Shown: positions 42,601-54,862, counted from the stretch's first letter. The stretch: DNA of 64,000 nt from Larix kaempferi (GCA_027924585.1 BSBM01000125.1:3353001-3417000), one strand, 5' to 3'. The notes: a model not told the origin generated them from the sequence alone. Program-made: numbers and translations.

Positions 42601-45536
42601 TATTACTTCCAACGGGTTCCTTCTAAGGGATGGAGTCATACGAACGAGAATGCGTGTTCAAGTTTACGGTCTCACTATGCATCATGAGAACATGCACGGT
42701 CGAGGATGCTTCTCCTTGGGAAGGAGAGGTGTGCACGATTAGTTGCTGATTCTGAGTGGGGAAGGGATCGTTGAGAACTGGGGTAGTAGAGTTTCCCTTG
42801 AGAAACTTATGAACTTTGTCTCGGTGGGGACATTCTTTTGAGAAATGGTCTCTCCCACACAGCAAATAAGGATACTTTAACTTCTTCTTCTGTTTGGTGT
42901 CTTCCTGAGTGGGCTTGGGCTCCTATTGGTTAGAATATTTCTTAGGTTTCCCTTTGTCACCCGACTTCTAAGATGAAGTTGATTGCACAGAATTCACCTC
43001 TTCGGTGGAGGCAGGAGTTGTAGACTTGGTAGTGTTGTTTCTAGCCTGTGGTGGTGATGGGGAAGAACCTTGGGGGTTCAATGAGCCACCAGTTTGAGTA
43101 GAAGGTTGGGAGGAAAGGGAACCAATGATGCCTTTAGCCTGTGGTCCCTTGGGTGGTTTCATGAGATCATACGTAGGGCGAGGTGCGTCAGGAACAATTT
43201 CATACAATGTGTTGGATTAAGCATAGACCAAGTCTAAGTAGTGGGCATGGGAAATAGCCCATTCCTCAGTGACGGCTCCTCCCATAACTACGTCTCGAGC
43301 TACGACAGGTAAAAGTGACTTTGTGAACTAGTTAGCTAAGAGTTGGTCGAGAATATGAGCCTTAATAAGATGTCATCTTCGCCACCATTCATGAATATGA
43401 TCTAAAATATGAGTGGCAGTGTTCTGGCGAAGGTAGGTCAATAAGTCCGTACCAGTCTCATAGCGGATGGGTAACTGGAAGTGGGTCAAAATGAAATAGC
43501 AAGAGAGTAGAAATCTAGAAAAGAATTGGGTGGTAGTTCAATATACCACTTGGCAGCTGGGCCGATGAGAGTCCGTTGAAATAACCTAAGACAGATCGAG
43601 TCGTCCATCAAGGAGTTGGATGAACACCATAAATGGTATTTCATCACATGGTTTTCTGGATCCTCACCATCCTTGCCCTCAAATTTGGGGATATCTGAAG
43701 GTAACTTAATCGAAATGGGTGGCTAGTTATGCCCATGGAAGATGGGATCATTCGTCAGATGAGATAGGTCGGGTAAGTCCAAAGTAGCAAAAAATGGAAG
43801 CTGTTGGTTCAGTTGGGGGTACTGATAGTACTGATAAGGCATGTATGGACCGGTAGGACCTTGAATCAACTGGTTGTAAGGTGTCCCCAGAGGGAACTGA
43901 CCATAAGGGGGTGTGTTTCTTGGACCATATGTAGGTCTGCCACCATAATAAGGTGGTCCATTACCATAATAAGGTGGTCCGTTACCATAAGGTGGGGGTC
44001 CGTTGCCACCACTGGGAGGGGGTGGGCCACCTCCAAATGGGGGAGGTCTGCTGCTGCCACCAGGATAGGATGGACCTCCACCGCCTCCACCGGGATAAGG
44101 TGGACTGCCACCACCTCCGCCGGGAGGAGGGGGTGCTCCACTGCTGCCGCCGGAAGGGTAAGGGCTGCCTCCTCCACCTCCACCAGGATAGGAGGGTCCT
44201 CCACAACCACCACCAGGATGGGATGGTCTGCCACCACCACCACCAAGATGGGATGGTCCTCCACCACCACAACCAAGATGGGATGGTCCTCCACCACTTG
44301 GGGGGGTGGTCCCCCGACTCCACCCGAAGGGGGAGGGCCTCCATCTCCGCCTCCAAGGGGGGGTGGGATGAAGTTTCCAAAATGAGGTGGTCCTCTGCTA
44401 GAAGGTAGAGGTCCGCCTTCTCTGGAATTGTGTGTGGGCCCGCCGCCTCCAATGGGAGGTGGGGGTGGACCAAATGGGGGTGGTGGGACTTAAGGGACTG
44501 TGGGTGGGGGTCCATGTTGTAAAACATTTTGCTTCCCCCATAGAGTGTATGGATTTTCGGGATAAGGTATCCCGTAGGGTGCATTTACAGGATTGAGTTG
44601 TCTCGACACAGGGTTAAGATAACTTGGATATGCTTGACTCCATGGTGGTTGAATTACATGGGATGGTCCCCCAACATGGTATAATCCCATAGTGGAAGGT
44701 CCGAGAGGTAAGAAATTTCCAATGGAAGGACCGATGGGAACCCCTCCTCCAATATTATGGCTAAGAGACAGGGGTTTCCCCCCAGCAACAACTTGCTGAC
44801 CACTAGTTAAGGGATGATCCATCACCGGTTTTTGATTATCTAATGTACGATTAACATTACCTATAAGGAAGGTAGGGGGTAAAGAGTATCCTCCTCGCGA
44901 GTTTTGGGGTGGGGGAGGAGCAGGTAATGTAACCATGGTAGTAATAGGTGTGTTGGATTGTTGTCCTTCAACAGGTTGGGTCGTTGGAGGTATGGAACTG
45001 GTCTCATGTCTAGGGGGTGTATGTGCAGGAAGTGAGGGTTGACCGGGTTTAGAAGTGGTCACGTGTTGTGTGGATGATTTCGGTGAGTCAAAAGATAAAT
45101 AACGACCTAGGAGTGGTTGATAAGGAGGTAACCTTGGGTCTTCAACCCTTTGTGAAAGACTTTGTCTTCGAAATTCGTCACCCCTAGCACGTAATCGCTC
45201 CAACCGATCACGAATGTGTCCGAAGAGTTCTTCAGGAGTAGGCCAACTGGATGGGGATGCAATGGAAAAATGAACCACTGGGTGGCCTAGAGATGATGTC
45301 CAATAAGCTGTTGTTGGACCAACAGCTATTGCAGGGTCATCCTGGGGTGGATATATCCATTCCATCGATCCAGGCTCTCTCGGTAAAATGGGAGGTAAGT
45401 CTTGTGGAGTAGAAGTTTGTGCCTCTTCACCCTACGAGGGGTGGGAGGCAGGTGAATCTGGAGGGAACATATGTGCTCCAATATTCAAAGTAGGGTTTTC
45501 TACTTCAGGTGACACGACCGTGGCTTGTGTGTCCAT
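42601..45536 (-). pseudogene. Gypsy G gag
   Basis: The probable start MDTQATVVSPE is at 45536, in frame with the 291-codon open stretch 45365-44490. Segments: a Pro/Ser-rich N-terminus with a short helix (EELFGHIRDRLERLRARGDE), a Gly/Pro-rich spacer (43870-44340), and a capsid-like fold at about 43790-43450 (PKFEGKDGEDPENH, LRLFQRTLIGPAAKWYIELP). A linker and a partly lost zinc knuckle follow (LLCGRDHFSKECPHR near 42850; the first Cys is Tyr). Stops and a frameshift at the G-run near 44300 break it. Confidence 0.8.
43870..44340 (-). repeat. Gly/Pro/Tyr-rich low-complexity spacer in Gypsy G Gag
   Basis: Imperfect 27-33-bp repeats. The frame joined to the capsid part reads runs of GGGG with PSHPGG and then NGPPYYGNGPPYYGG. 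The other two frames, and the plus-strand ORF over it, are repeat artefacts. Confidence 0.75.
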
Positions 45537-45599
45537 CCTTACCTTCGAAATTACCTCCTGGTTAAGGGGATATTCGGGCGGTAAGTTATGAATCCTATG

Positions 45600-47759
45600 G
45601 GACCTTCTCCAAGGAAATTTAGCCAGAGTGAATGAAAAAAAAGTTTCTCCTAGGGAAAGCTAAACAAAAGAAAAGCAGTACAGAAGAAATCCTACACAAA
45701 CTAAGGCCACAACAAACTTATGTGATAGGAGTGGATTGAAAAGTATGGAACCTCACATGATTGTCAAGGATTCGCAAATCGCTATATACCGCAGGGTCCA
45801 ATAGTAAAATGCGACAAGGAGGATTGGGACCGTACCCTTGCCTAAATACCCAACTACCTGGACAGTACGTGCGTAGTAATCTCCCCGAGTGTTGTTCTTG
45901 GTGTATTTCTCTTCCAAGACGGCCAAAAGGTTAACTCAGTTGGTCTTAGGAATCCTAATGGTGTCTCCCGATATACGCAAGGCACGTGGGAGCTCAAATT
46001 CGTAGTGGTCCTGTCTAATGCACAACCGTATGGCACAAGACATTCCTATATACTACTGAGTACGTGAAACACCTTTCTATATACACCAAGTACGTGAAAC
46101 ACCTTTCGATATACGCCAAGTACATGAAGTACTTGGTGGGTATGTGAAAGAGCTTTGATATACTTGGTTGGTACGTGAAAGAGCTTCAATATACCGGTTG
46201 GTACCTAGAAGACTACAATACCCCCGGAATACAGTGCTGGCAAGTAATGAAAGCTGCCACGTTTTACGACGTCGGAACACGTCTCTAACTTAACACACAA
46301 GTTACTAAAAATTTTACCCTAGTTCTACCATTAATTTTATCTGGACGGTTAGGTGAATGCATGAGGTGAGTACATAAATGTAAACATAATGCAAGCCCTA
46401 ACTACATGCAAAAAATATACTTTTCTTTTGATGGACTCATATATGGGAGGGAGAAATTTATTTCCAAGTGATTTTAACAAAGCAACCAAATGCAACACAA
46501 TCCCAACTCTATCAGATTTGATATCAAAAGTATTCTTTTCGCTTTTTCCGTTTTTCCAAGCAAAACACAAAAAATCAACAAGCATCAAACCAAAGTCTAA
46601 CCATTTTATTTTTGTCTTTTTGAATAAAAAACTAAGAGATGAAAAGAGATGAATTCCTATCTAGAGCACTCTAACTTTTCAATTTCACAATTATGGCTTA
46701 AAAGCATAAAAAACCAAGAATGCATACAATTTTCCCAAGCACGGAATCACTTTTGAAAAACTTGATCTCACTTGAAATTTTCAAGAAAATGAATGATTCA
46801 TAATTCCTGAAAAGTACAAATGATTAATTTTCCTCTCAAACTTTGCGAAAGACTAATGAATGATGAGTTCCAATGCATGAACAAATTTCTACAACAATTT
46901 TCAAATGCACTTGAAAACAGTAAAAATGATGCACCTTTAATTTTTCAATGATATGCCAAGATAACAACTTGATAACAATGATATTTTTAAGCATGAAAAA
47001 CTGAAAAGAAAGTTGATTTGCAGCACTCTAAACACTCAGGAAATTCTGAAGAGAATGACAAGCACTCATGTGAACTGAAAACACTCAAGACACTCAACAA
47101 ACAACTGAATGCAAACAAAGCTAAATGACAAGTGCAAAAATAAGTTCGGGGTCAGATCCAATGCAAAGATCAGATGAGGTGAGGAGAGGAGGGAAAAAAG
47201 GGTTAAGTGGATGAAGGTGGGGGAAGTCAAAGTGTCCACCACTACCAAACTTAAGCTTGTCAAAATGGGACCCAATACAAATCCACATGAAATCCAAACA
47301 CTTTCAACACAAAAATCAAAAAGAAGGTCTCTGACTGGATCTTGTAGCACAGAGGGGTTTGCACACCAAAACAAAACTCATCTCAAAAAATGGAGGGGGG
47401 ATGCCCTTGTATCAAATTTTACAGATCGGTGCAGTGTGTGTTCATACATAGAGCGACCGTCGTAGGTCACTAGTGGGCCAACTGCGACGACAGAGAAGCA
47501 AAATGCAAAAAATGACAGATCGATGCTCTGGTTCCACTGCCCTGCGACGAACAAGATCCAAACTCTAGGATCAACAAATATTCAAGAAATGAGCAATTGA
47601 ATGGTTTAAAGATTGTGAGTACAGACTCATAGGAGGAAAACGGACTCTTCAAAGTGAAGATCTGATGGTGAAAAATACTTAGGAGGAAAATGAGATGGCT
47701 CGCAAAAAGAAATCAAATGAAAATGGGATTCAAATTGAAAACTAAGAACAATGTTCTTC
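45600..47759 (-). other. Gypsy G leader (5' untranslated region)
   Basis: Over 2 kb between the primer site and gag with no credible ORF. It is A-rich (46380-47110), with a short tandem repeat at 46060-46206. Long leaders are usual in Tat elements and may hold packaging signals. Confidence 0.5.
46060..46206. repeat. Short tandem repeat in G leader
   Basis: Four to five imperfect units of about 30-37 bp, with cores TACGTGAAACACCTTTC, TATATACACCAAG and GTACGTGAAAGAGCTT. Confidence 0.7.
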
Positions 47760-47778
47760 CCCAGTATGGTCGCCAATT
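47759..47778 (-). promoter_or_regulatory. Primer binding site of Gypsy G
   Basis: The minus strand reads TTGGCGACCATACTGGGG just inside the 5' LTR. This resembles the GGCGAC...CTGGGGA primer sites seen in plant Tat-type elements; the tRNA is not assigned. Confidence 0.6.
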
Positions 47779-47779
47779 T

Positions 47780-48669
47780 TTTTATCGGACAATCTACCAA
47801 GAGAAGACTCAAGGCGTGATCTCCCTAGCTTAATGCAAGACTAGAACAAATGAGACAGAATATAAATGACTTTCCTAGATCTAATTAGAGATCAAGTGAC
47901 TAGATGCCTTACCTTTTAGATCGTGGATACTTTCTCCTTGATGTTTGTTCCAAGCTTTATGGTCTTCAGATATCAGCTGCAAAACCTGTCAAGACATACA
48001 GAACAACACAAGTAGTAAAATGCATCTAAACAATAACAGATCTAAGTAAGCAGTTAAGCAGGCAAACTACACAAACATTATCAATGCAACAACATTTGGG
48101 GGAAAACATTTGTATTACTGTATATAAAGGGAAAGTACATATAAGGAAGTGATTACAACCAAGGCTTAACGTAGCAATCCTTCTCCAATCAAGCCAATGC
48201 CAAAGCCTCCAAAGGAAGTATAGGTCTCCCAAGAGATTAATAAAGATCTCTAAGCTAATTTCACCAGCATGCAAGTACTATAGGCTTCCTTCCTTTGGAA
48301 TGGGAATGAACTTCACTTATATAGGACTAAGAGGATAGGGTAGGTTGAGATATGGTAGGAGAGAGGATAGGGATATCACCAAAGGGCTAGGGAACCGAAT
48401 TCCATCTCCCCTATAGGATAGGGATAGGGATCCACATCAGCTACCTTCGAGAATGGGTTCAAAGATGCTCCTTTATCCAATTAACTGACATCATTGCAGT
48501 CTGCAATAGGAAAACCTGCGACGTTGCAGGTTGCATTAATATGATCAACGACGACCTCTCAAAACCTAGGAGGAAAAGGTTTGCATCTCTTCCAAGTTGA
48601 TGACTCAGTCAAAGGAACTTCAGGGAATGTTTACACTGACTGTCATGATGGAAAGATTTAGGTGTAACA
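47780..48669 (-). repeat. Gypsy G 5' LTR
   Basis: 890 bp, closes GGTGTAACA followed by ACCAT (48670-48674). Its inner boundary is damaged (TTTTTATCGGAC where the other LTR has TGTTACCGGAC). A minus-strand TATA motif lies near 48316. Confidence 0.9.
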
Positions 48670-49620
48670 ACCATTTTCTCTTTCAGTGTGTCCAATCCTT
48701 TTTGGAAATCTTAAGTCCAATTGTACTTCGCTTCTTTCTTCAATAGTTTCTCCATAGGCGCAATGATCTACACATATCCTCTAATGAATTTTCTATCGTA
48801 TCATGTGTGCCCCAATGTAGTGTGTAGCTGCTTAACTGAATTAGGTGCTGGAAGATTTACTATGATTGCTATCTTTGTTGGATCAACCATCAATCCTTAC
48901 TTACATACTATGTGTCCCAATAAAATACCATAAGGAACACAGAAGACACACTTCTTCAAGTTCAAGGAAATTTAATACTGTCTACACTTTGCTAACATCA
49001 TTCTTAAGTTTGCATGATGGTCCTTCAAAAGGCCAAATACTGTCCAGTCATCAAAGTAAACTTCTAAGAATTTATTAATATAATCCTTAAATGCAGCTAC
49101 AACCACTCTTGTAAAGATAGCAGGTGCATTTTTCAATCCAAAAGGCATAACAATGTACTGAAATGATCCCCATTTAGTAGCAAATGTAGTCTTGTTTCTG
49201 TCTTCTATAGGAATTCTGATCTGATGGTAGCCCGAAAATACATTAGTGAAGGAGTATGCCTGTTGTCCACCTACGTTATCTAGCACTTCTCTTGTGAATG
49301 GAGTAGGAAATGGGTCATGCAGAGATGCATCATTCAGTTTTCTGAGATCCACACAAATTCTGATTTCATCTTTAGCTTGCTTATCTTGAATTACCATGGG
49401 ACTTATCTGTTCTGATTCTTCTATTGGTTTAATGATTCCTGCCTCAAGCATTTTGACAATTTCTACTTTGACTCTTTCTTTATATCTAGGGTTCAATCTG
49501 TAAGGTCTTTGCTTAATAGGCTTCCCATCAGGATTGAGAGGTATTTGCATAACTCCCAAGTCACCTAAAATGCCTTTCATTTCAGAAAACTTGGTAGGGA
49601 ACAAATCTTGATATTCGCGC
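48670..49620 (-). pseudogene. Gypsy F reverse transcriptase
   Basis: A 210-codon open stretch (49604-48972) contains LGDLGVMQIPLNPDGKPIKQ, ICVDLRKLNDASLHDPFPTP, FSGYHQIRIPIEDRNKT, MPFGLKNAPAIFTRV and the catalytic box VYFDDW (usually YxDD). The thumb and connection continue to 48675, with stops, where Gypsy G inserted. The remainder of RNase H is at 8699 leftwards. Confidence 0.85.
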
Positions 49621-50720
49621 AGTAGGTTTGTGATCTGTCCTATTGTTCTTCATCCCAGTAATCCCCAATAGAACCAAACTTTGGTTCATCATTGGTACTA
49701 ATATTGATCTTTCTGGTCTTCATAGGGTTTAATTGGATCTAGAATTTCTAAATCAAGTCCTTGTACATCGTGTTTTCCTTTAGACTCAGGTATATTCACA
49801 TCGCGAGGGTCTTCATCTTCATCTTCGTCTAGTATGAAGTTATAACATTCAAGGGAATGCTCCAACTATATTGCATAGTTTGGTTTCTTATACATAGGCA
49901 ACGAGACATCATCAAATTTATTATTTTTAATGATCTATAAAGACTCATTGACGCTCGGACAATCATCCTCAAAACTTAATGTTGATTGAAAGTTCTTTAT
50001 TATCATGTGCCAATCTGTTGTGCCTTTGCAAATTTTTGCTTCTGTATACCAGTTCTTTGGTATTTGATCCAATGTGTGCACAAACATATGAACCCATTCT
50101 GTCTTTGGTATATGCATCTATGCTTTCAAACAAAACTCTATATGATCTATAGGATCAGGCTGTCCATTGTATTTTTCTTGTACAACCTCAATTTTTTCTG
50201 CAAATATCATTTCCATTAAGTGCTTACATTCTTCTCATGTGTTCAGGTTGTCTTTGTGCGCAACCCACCACCTAGCAGGTGTAGCTCGCAATGCTATATC
50301 TAAAGTTGCTAGCTTATGTTCATCTGAAACTGATGCTAAATATTCATGAAGGAATGCATGGATATTACTCAAACCATAATAAGTAGGAATTGAACTTACC
50401 TCTGTTCCAATCCAACGCAATGACTTTGTTATCTTCGCACATCGTCTAGCCAGTACTTCATGCATTTGGCTCTTCCATTTCTCTGGTCCTGCGTTGATTC
50501 TTATACACAAGAAATTTCACATCTCTAGATCAATGTTTCATCATCTATAGGATTAGTGTAATCTTCTTGATTCACTGTCATCTTATAGATACTATCAAGT
50601 TCTTGAGCTTTGCATTCTTCTCTTACTGGTTCAACATACCTTGTTCCTTGTGAAGGATCCACTGGTGCGATAACCCTGATATTCAGTCCTTCAAATATCA
50701 TTTGTTTTTTCTTCAAGTTG
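49621..50720 (-). pseudogene. Second Gag-like block of Gypsy F, between protease and RT
   Basis: Segments: EGLNIRVIAPVDPSQG (50716-50525), then HEVLARRCAKITKSL and a stretch with ATLDIALRATPARWWVAHKD (50510-50235). After stops, HIPKTEWVHMFVHTLDQIPK and NWYTEAKICKGTTDW (50117-49935), followed by an acidic EDEDEDP linker into RT. The A..L...A..WW and C...L pattern resembles the retrotransposon Gag capsid fold, although this element already has a Gag at 52688. It may be a fusion or a pol-encoded capsid-like module. Confidence 0.5.
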
Positions 50721-50784
50721 ATAATTGTGAGGTTATCAATTGCCTAGTCAATCCCCAACAATGCAGGATAAGGATTACTGCCAT

Positions 50785-51030
50785 CTATGATCTCAATGAC
50801 CTCAAAGTCTGCTTTACTTTGCACTCCATCAATGTCAACGGGAACACTTGATAGCCTCCAAAAGGTATAACCTTCTGCTGATTAGATAATCTCAATTGTA
50901 TAGGAGACCAAGATAACTTTGGTTTCCTCATATGTTCCCATGTTTGTTTTGTTACCACGTTCACCTCTGAGCCTAGGTCGAGAATGACCTGGTTCATTTC
51001 AAAATCTCCAATCTGCGTGCTTAGCCTCAT
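50785..51030 (-). pseudogene. Gypsy F aspartic protease
   Basis: MRLSTQIGDFEMNQVILDLG carries the retropepsin site as DLGSEVNV (usually DTGS), followed by a TWEHMRKP helix and LRLSNQQKVIPFG. Short but in the expected place between zinc knuckle and RT. Flanking frames are broken. Confidence 0.6.
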
Positions 51031-53038
51031 TTATCTTCCTATCCTTCTATGGTTCTTGATATGATGGATGGCTCTATGTGCATCGTTTACTGTATTACAC
51101 TGTTCATAATGTCCCAACATGTTCTGTAATTCCCCTGCGGCGTTTTCATGCCTCAACAACTTTATGCAACTTTGTAGAAACTATGTGATAGGACTTGTCT
51201 GTTCTGGCGAATTTTGTGATCCATCATACGAGGTTGGAATATCTAATACAAGTTTCCGATCGCTTCGCAATTGGATCCTTGTGGTCAAAGTTTCTGAGTC
51301 CTGAAATCCTTTTCTTGCTTCAATGTATACCTTTTTTTCTTGGTTAGGGTTGAATGCAAGCATTTTTCCCACAACTTTTCTTACCCAAGGTCCATCAGTA
51401 GGATTTGGTCTATTTATGTGATCGTCAGAAGTCGAATCTTCATTCGTCCTGTCATTTCCTGTCAAAGATCCACTTCGTGTTACAACATGGATTTTGCGAT
51501 CTTCATTTATTTTCTCAGCTGCGATCATCTGAATATTCTAGTTCTGTCATTCTGGTCTTTTTTCTTGCATTTTTCTTAGAAAAATGGGACATGCTTCAAT
51601 GATATGGTCAAATTATTTATAATACTTACAAGTAGTGCAAGGGTTTTGAAAGTCTCTTGATAAATGTCCAAGTTGAGCACAGTTATAGCAAACAATCTGA
51701 CCTCTTCCTCGTCCTTGGCCCGTGTGACGCCCTCTTCCTCTAAATCCACCACGTCCTCTATATGTTCCTTGATCATATTGCACATTTTAATTATTGTTAT
51801 GTGTTTCTCCTTGGACTCTGTAGACATCATGTTTTCTTTCTATCATGAGGTCATATGCTCTAGAGTTGGTATCATCATGGCCAAATGACTTACAAAATGT
51901 GCAGTACAGGTTCTTTGGTGTCTGTACATACTTCTGAAGTAGGTAATAGTCCTCTGTGCGATGTCTTCTACAACAGAAAATATCGCACCATGGTCCTTGA
52001 GGTTGATTTAATGGATTCGGCTACCCACTAGTGAGGTATTCTCTGAAGATAGGACCGTGTTCCTTGGAATGTCCTTCTCCTTTACATTTAGTGCACCAAA
52101 CCCCTTCTCTTATTTCTTTTACTTCATATATTGTAACTATAATGTTAGTTTTTCTAGCTGTGTTTGTATCTGTACCATTCCTATCATGGTTTCTCCTATG
52201 GGCGAAGCTTCTAGCTTCATCGCAATTTCCAATGCTTCTATTTATGAGGTTACCTTTTGTTGCATCAATGGTAATCTAATATGGGGAAACGACGTAGCTA
52301 TGAACCTTTCTTGATGCTGTTGCGGTGCTATTTCAAAGCTAACTTGATCCAACAAGGCTTTGGATTTTTTATCAAACTCCCACACAGTCTCATTAGGTTT
52401 CTGTTTTATTTCTTTTAGTTCTCTAATGCACTGAGATTTTGATTTAGGATTCTTAAATTCTCTAATCAACGCAGTTTTGATATCAAATAGTGTTCTATTT
52501 TGTCCAACATAATATTTCATGAACCATGTTAAAGATCTGTCTCTGAATGTGGTGACTAGTTGAGCTTGTTTTATAGCATCGTATTGTACTTGCTTAACGT
52601 TACAGAAAGCTTCACAGAGAAACCAATGTTGCTCTGGATCTTCTAGACTAATTCCTTTAAAAACAAGTAGCTTTATGTTGTTTGTCATCCTTCTTCTAGG
52701 AGGTGTAGGGTTTTGAAACTATGGAGGTACACCACTACTTGGCTGATTCTGAGTGCTTGCTCCTGCAGTATTACTATTACTAGTGTTCTGTGATATCTAA
52801 TATTTTTTTCCTCAACTATAGGTTTCTGTGGAGTAATAGGTTGATAGCCAATGTGTCTAGGCTCTGTTTCATTATCAGACTCAACTTGATATGAATTTCT
52901 ATCACTTCCTTACTCATTTTCTAGGAATGTGTGAGGTTCAACTTCACGAGACCTCTTTCTAGTTCTAACTTTATATATTTTTACACTACGCAAAATTCCC
53001 ATGTATTCGTCTGTGTCACTATCTATGTTTTTGAACAT
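51031..53038 (-). pseudogene. Gypsy F gag
   Basis: The likely start MFKNIDSDTDEYMG is at 53038; a frameshift lies near 52800. The capsid-like domain is open at 52688-52242: AIKQAQLVTTFRDRSLTWFM, then ALIREFKNPKSKSQCIREL. An RG-rich stretch (YRGRGGFRGRGR) and two zinc knuckles follow near 51600-51720, CYNCAQLGHLSRDF (last Cys lost) and CTTCKYY..FDHIIEAC. The 51528-51181 open piece (HVVTRSGSLTGNDR) links to protease. Confidence 0.7.
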
Positions 53039-53428
53039 TACAGACTCAAATCCTAGGAATCTGATTCCATTCTTAAGACACCTTTTTCAACTAATAACAT
53101 TTTAATGCAAAAACTCAGGTTTTTTAGGTACTTACCTCTAAATACTTGGAAAAAAATACTTCTAGTCTGCTGTAAGACTTCAAAGTGTACACAACAAAAT
53201 TTGTAATATAGCCTTCCAATAAGCTATCCAACCAAAATTCTACTCCTCTTGAAATATGGTTGCCAATCCCTTTAATCCTCAGAATCAACTATGGACTCCA
53301 AACTGTAGGTTCTGCACCCTAATTTTTTTGTTTTGTTTTGTTTTTCATTCTGCTATCCTTAATATCCACTCATGTAGCTCATTAGAAAAATATGTGAAGA
53401 AAACTTCATGCAAGTAAGTGAATATATA
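53039..53428 (-). other. Gypsy F leader
   Basis: No ORF. A minus-strand GAGGTAAGTACC near 53130-53145 is a strong splice-donor-like site. Confidence 0.4.
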
Positions 53429-53440
53429 CCTCTGCAACCA
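53429..53440 (-). promoter_or_regulatory. Candidate primer binding site of Gypsy F
   Basis: The minus strand reads TGGTTGCAGAGG, one base inside the proposed LTR end (...AGAACA). It starts with the required TGG but I cannot assign a tRNA. Confidence 0.35.
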
Positions 53441-53441
53441 T

Positions 53442-54862
53442 TGTTCTGTGGTAAGATGCAAATGTTTGTTTTCTTTCTTCACAAACTCACATTCTGTCTG
53501 GATTACCCAGTTCTATATTTATTTCTTCTTTGATTTCCACATCAATATGACACATCACCAAAATATCAGTTCAAGCACGACATGGAACCATTTGTTGGTA
53601 TGCTTAACTACATATATATATAGCGTAGCAACAGAACCATTTGTTGGTTCTCTTCTCTTCTAGGATGACACATCAACATCGCACATCACCGGCACGATAA
53701 GACCAAAGTCGACAATGGAACCATTCGTTGGTCTGTTTTCTTTCTGGGGATGACCCGGGTTCGACGAAGTTCCTTTAGACCCAACAAATACCACTTTCAC
53801 TGGCCCTTTCGGCATCAACTTGAGATAGGATGAAGTCTCACCTGAAGAGAAGATGGGGGGTTTCAAAATTAGGTTTCTGTAACTGTGGTGATGCGGAGAT
53901 GTGGTATATGATCTCGCAACCACACACTTCGTTGTTATCAGCAACCTACAGACTTCGTTGAATTGTTGTTTACTTTTATCTTATAACTACACATTATTCA
54001 TACTTAAATTTACTTCTCAACATTCATACACATGTGTTCTTCTTACTTAACATATGATTCCCATTCACATACATATGAAAGAAAATACATAAACATACCA
54101 TAACATGAACACAAAGCACATCATAAATTCATACACATAACACAAGGATTTACGTGGTTCACCCCCCATATGGGAGCTACGTCTACGGGAACTGTTCTTA
54201 TATTACTTGGAAGGGGTAACAGTTCCAGTCTATGCAATCAGTTGCAGACTCTTCTCTACAATACATCTCTGCACACTCAGTTGCAGAGTCTTTTCTCTCT
54301 TAGATCTCTTTATCAGTCTAGATCTAGCTCTCTAACCCAATCAACATCTAACCTTCTAACCCTTCCTTATACAAAAATAACCCTTTATATAGATGTGCCT
54401 GAAGGTCACATATTACAATAACTATGGGCCAACCCCCATAGTACCCTTAAACCCAAAACAACTTGGTTCTCCGGTCGACCATGCTTTTCCTTAACTTCGT
54501 TGTAACTCCGTTTTCCTTTTGCGCTACTTCTTATGACTCTAACGCTTCTTCTGACAGTGTATCTCTAAGCACGCGGCTCTGAATCTACAATGGCGTGTCC
54601 TTTGCACCATTCCGCTTCTTTACTCTTTCATCTTGTAGTTGTCAATTCGTCGCTTCATCCTTAGTTGCTTAAACTACCTCTGGTTGTCCTTAGTACTTCG
54701 TCTTTACTAAGGGGACAAGTCCTTTCCTATCAACTTCGCTTCGCTCCATACCCTCCCTCGAGAATTGTGGAGTTGCTTCTCCAAAAACTGGTCAATGTTA
54801 GGCCTCGCCTAACTGTACTTTCGCCATAAAAAAATCTTGTACTTGGGATGTGCCCAACAGAT
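53442..54862 (-). repeat. Probable Gypsy F 5' LTR
   Basis: On the minus strand it opens TGTTGGGCACATCCC (54862) and may close CACAGAACA (53442). A minus-strand TATA box (TATATAAAGGG, 54388-54400) and the GGGTGAACCACGTAAATCC text common in plant LTR R regions (about 54150) support an LTR. The right boundary is firm because chromodomain pol resumes at GATACCTGG. The left boundary is uncertain by several hundred bases. A minus-strand open frame (53944-53660, MPKGPVKVVFVGSKG) and a thrice-repeated GGAACCATTTGTTGGT (53550-53735) lie inside; neither is explained. Confidence 0.5.

Larger units (their letters stand above)
8700..48669 (-). mobile_element. Tat-like Gypsy element G, host of A, B and C
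   Basis: LTRs at 8700-9591 and 47780-48669 (892 and 890 bp, TGTTA...GTAACA) and a perfect ACCAT duplication (8695-8699 and 48670-48674) bound the element. Without A, B and C it is about 15.5 kb. Order in element sense: LTR, primer site, long leader, gag with a Gly/Pro-rich spacer, zinc knuckle, protease, RT, degenerate RNase H, integrase, a second archaeal-type RNase H, then a long 3' region with an opposite-strand gene, polypurine tract and LTR. Extra RNase H plus antisense ORFs are known from the plant Tat lineage (Grande/Retand types). All ORFs are damaged. Confidence 0.85.
468..54862 (-). mobile_element. Gypsy element F (host of H, E and G)
   Basis: A minus-strand Gypsy element is recovered by joining 468-3902, 7892-8699 and 48670-54862. 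Reading right to left it holds a probable 5' LTR (53442-54862), leader, gag with zinc knuckles, protease, a second gag-like block, RT, RNase H, integrase, and then a long extra ORF. Its 3' LTR would lie left of the window, beyond H. E is inserted at the integrase zinc-binding motif, and G at the start of RNase H. F itself appears inserted in chromodomain copy I: sequence right of 54862 resumes that element's pol frame on the opposite strand. Many stop codons show it is dead. Confidence 0.75.

Noticed and set aside
43804-44408. Plus-strand ORFs of 151-193 codons rich in Trp, Thr and Gly
   Set aside because: They run antisense through the Gly/Pro-rich repeat of Gypsy G Gag; periodic sequence opens several frames at once and there is no start context or domain.
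47066-47812. Short ORFs in the G leader
   Set aside because: Hydrophobic, low complexity, no motif, and they overlap the primer site and LTR boundary.
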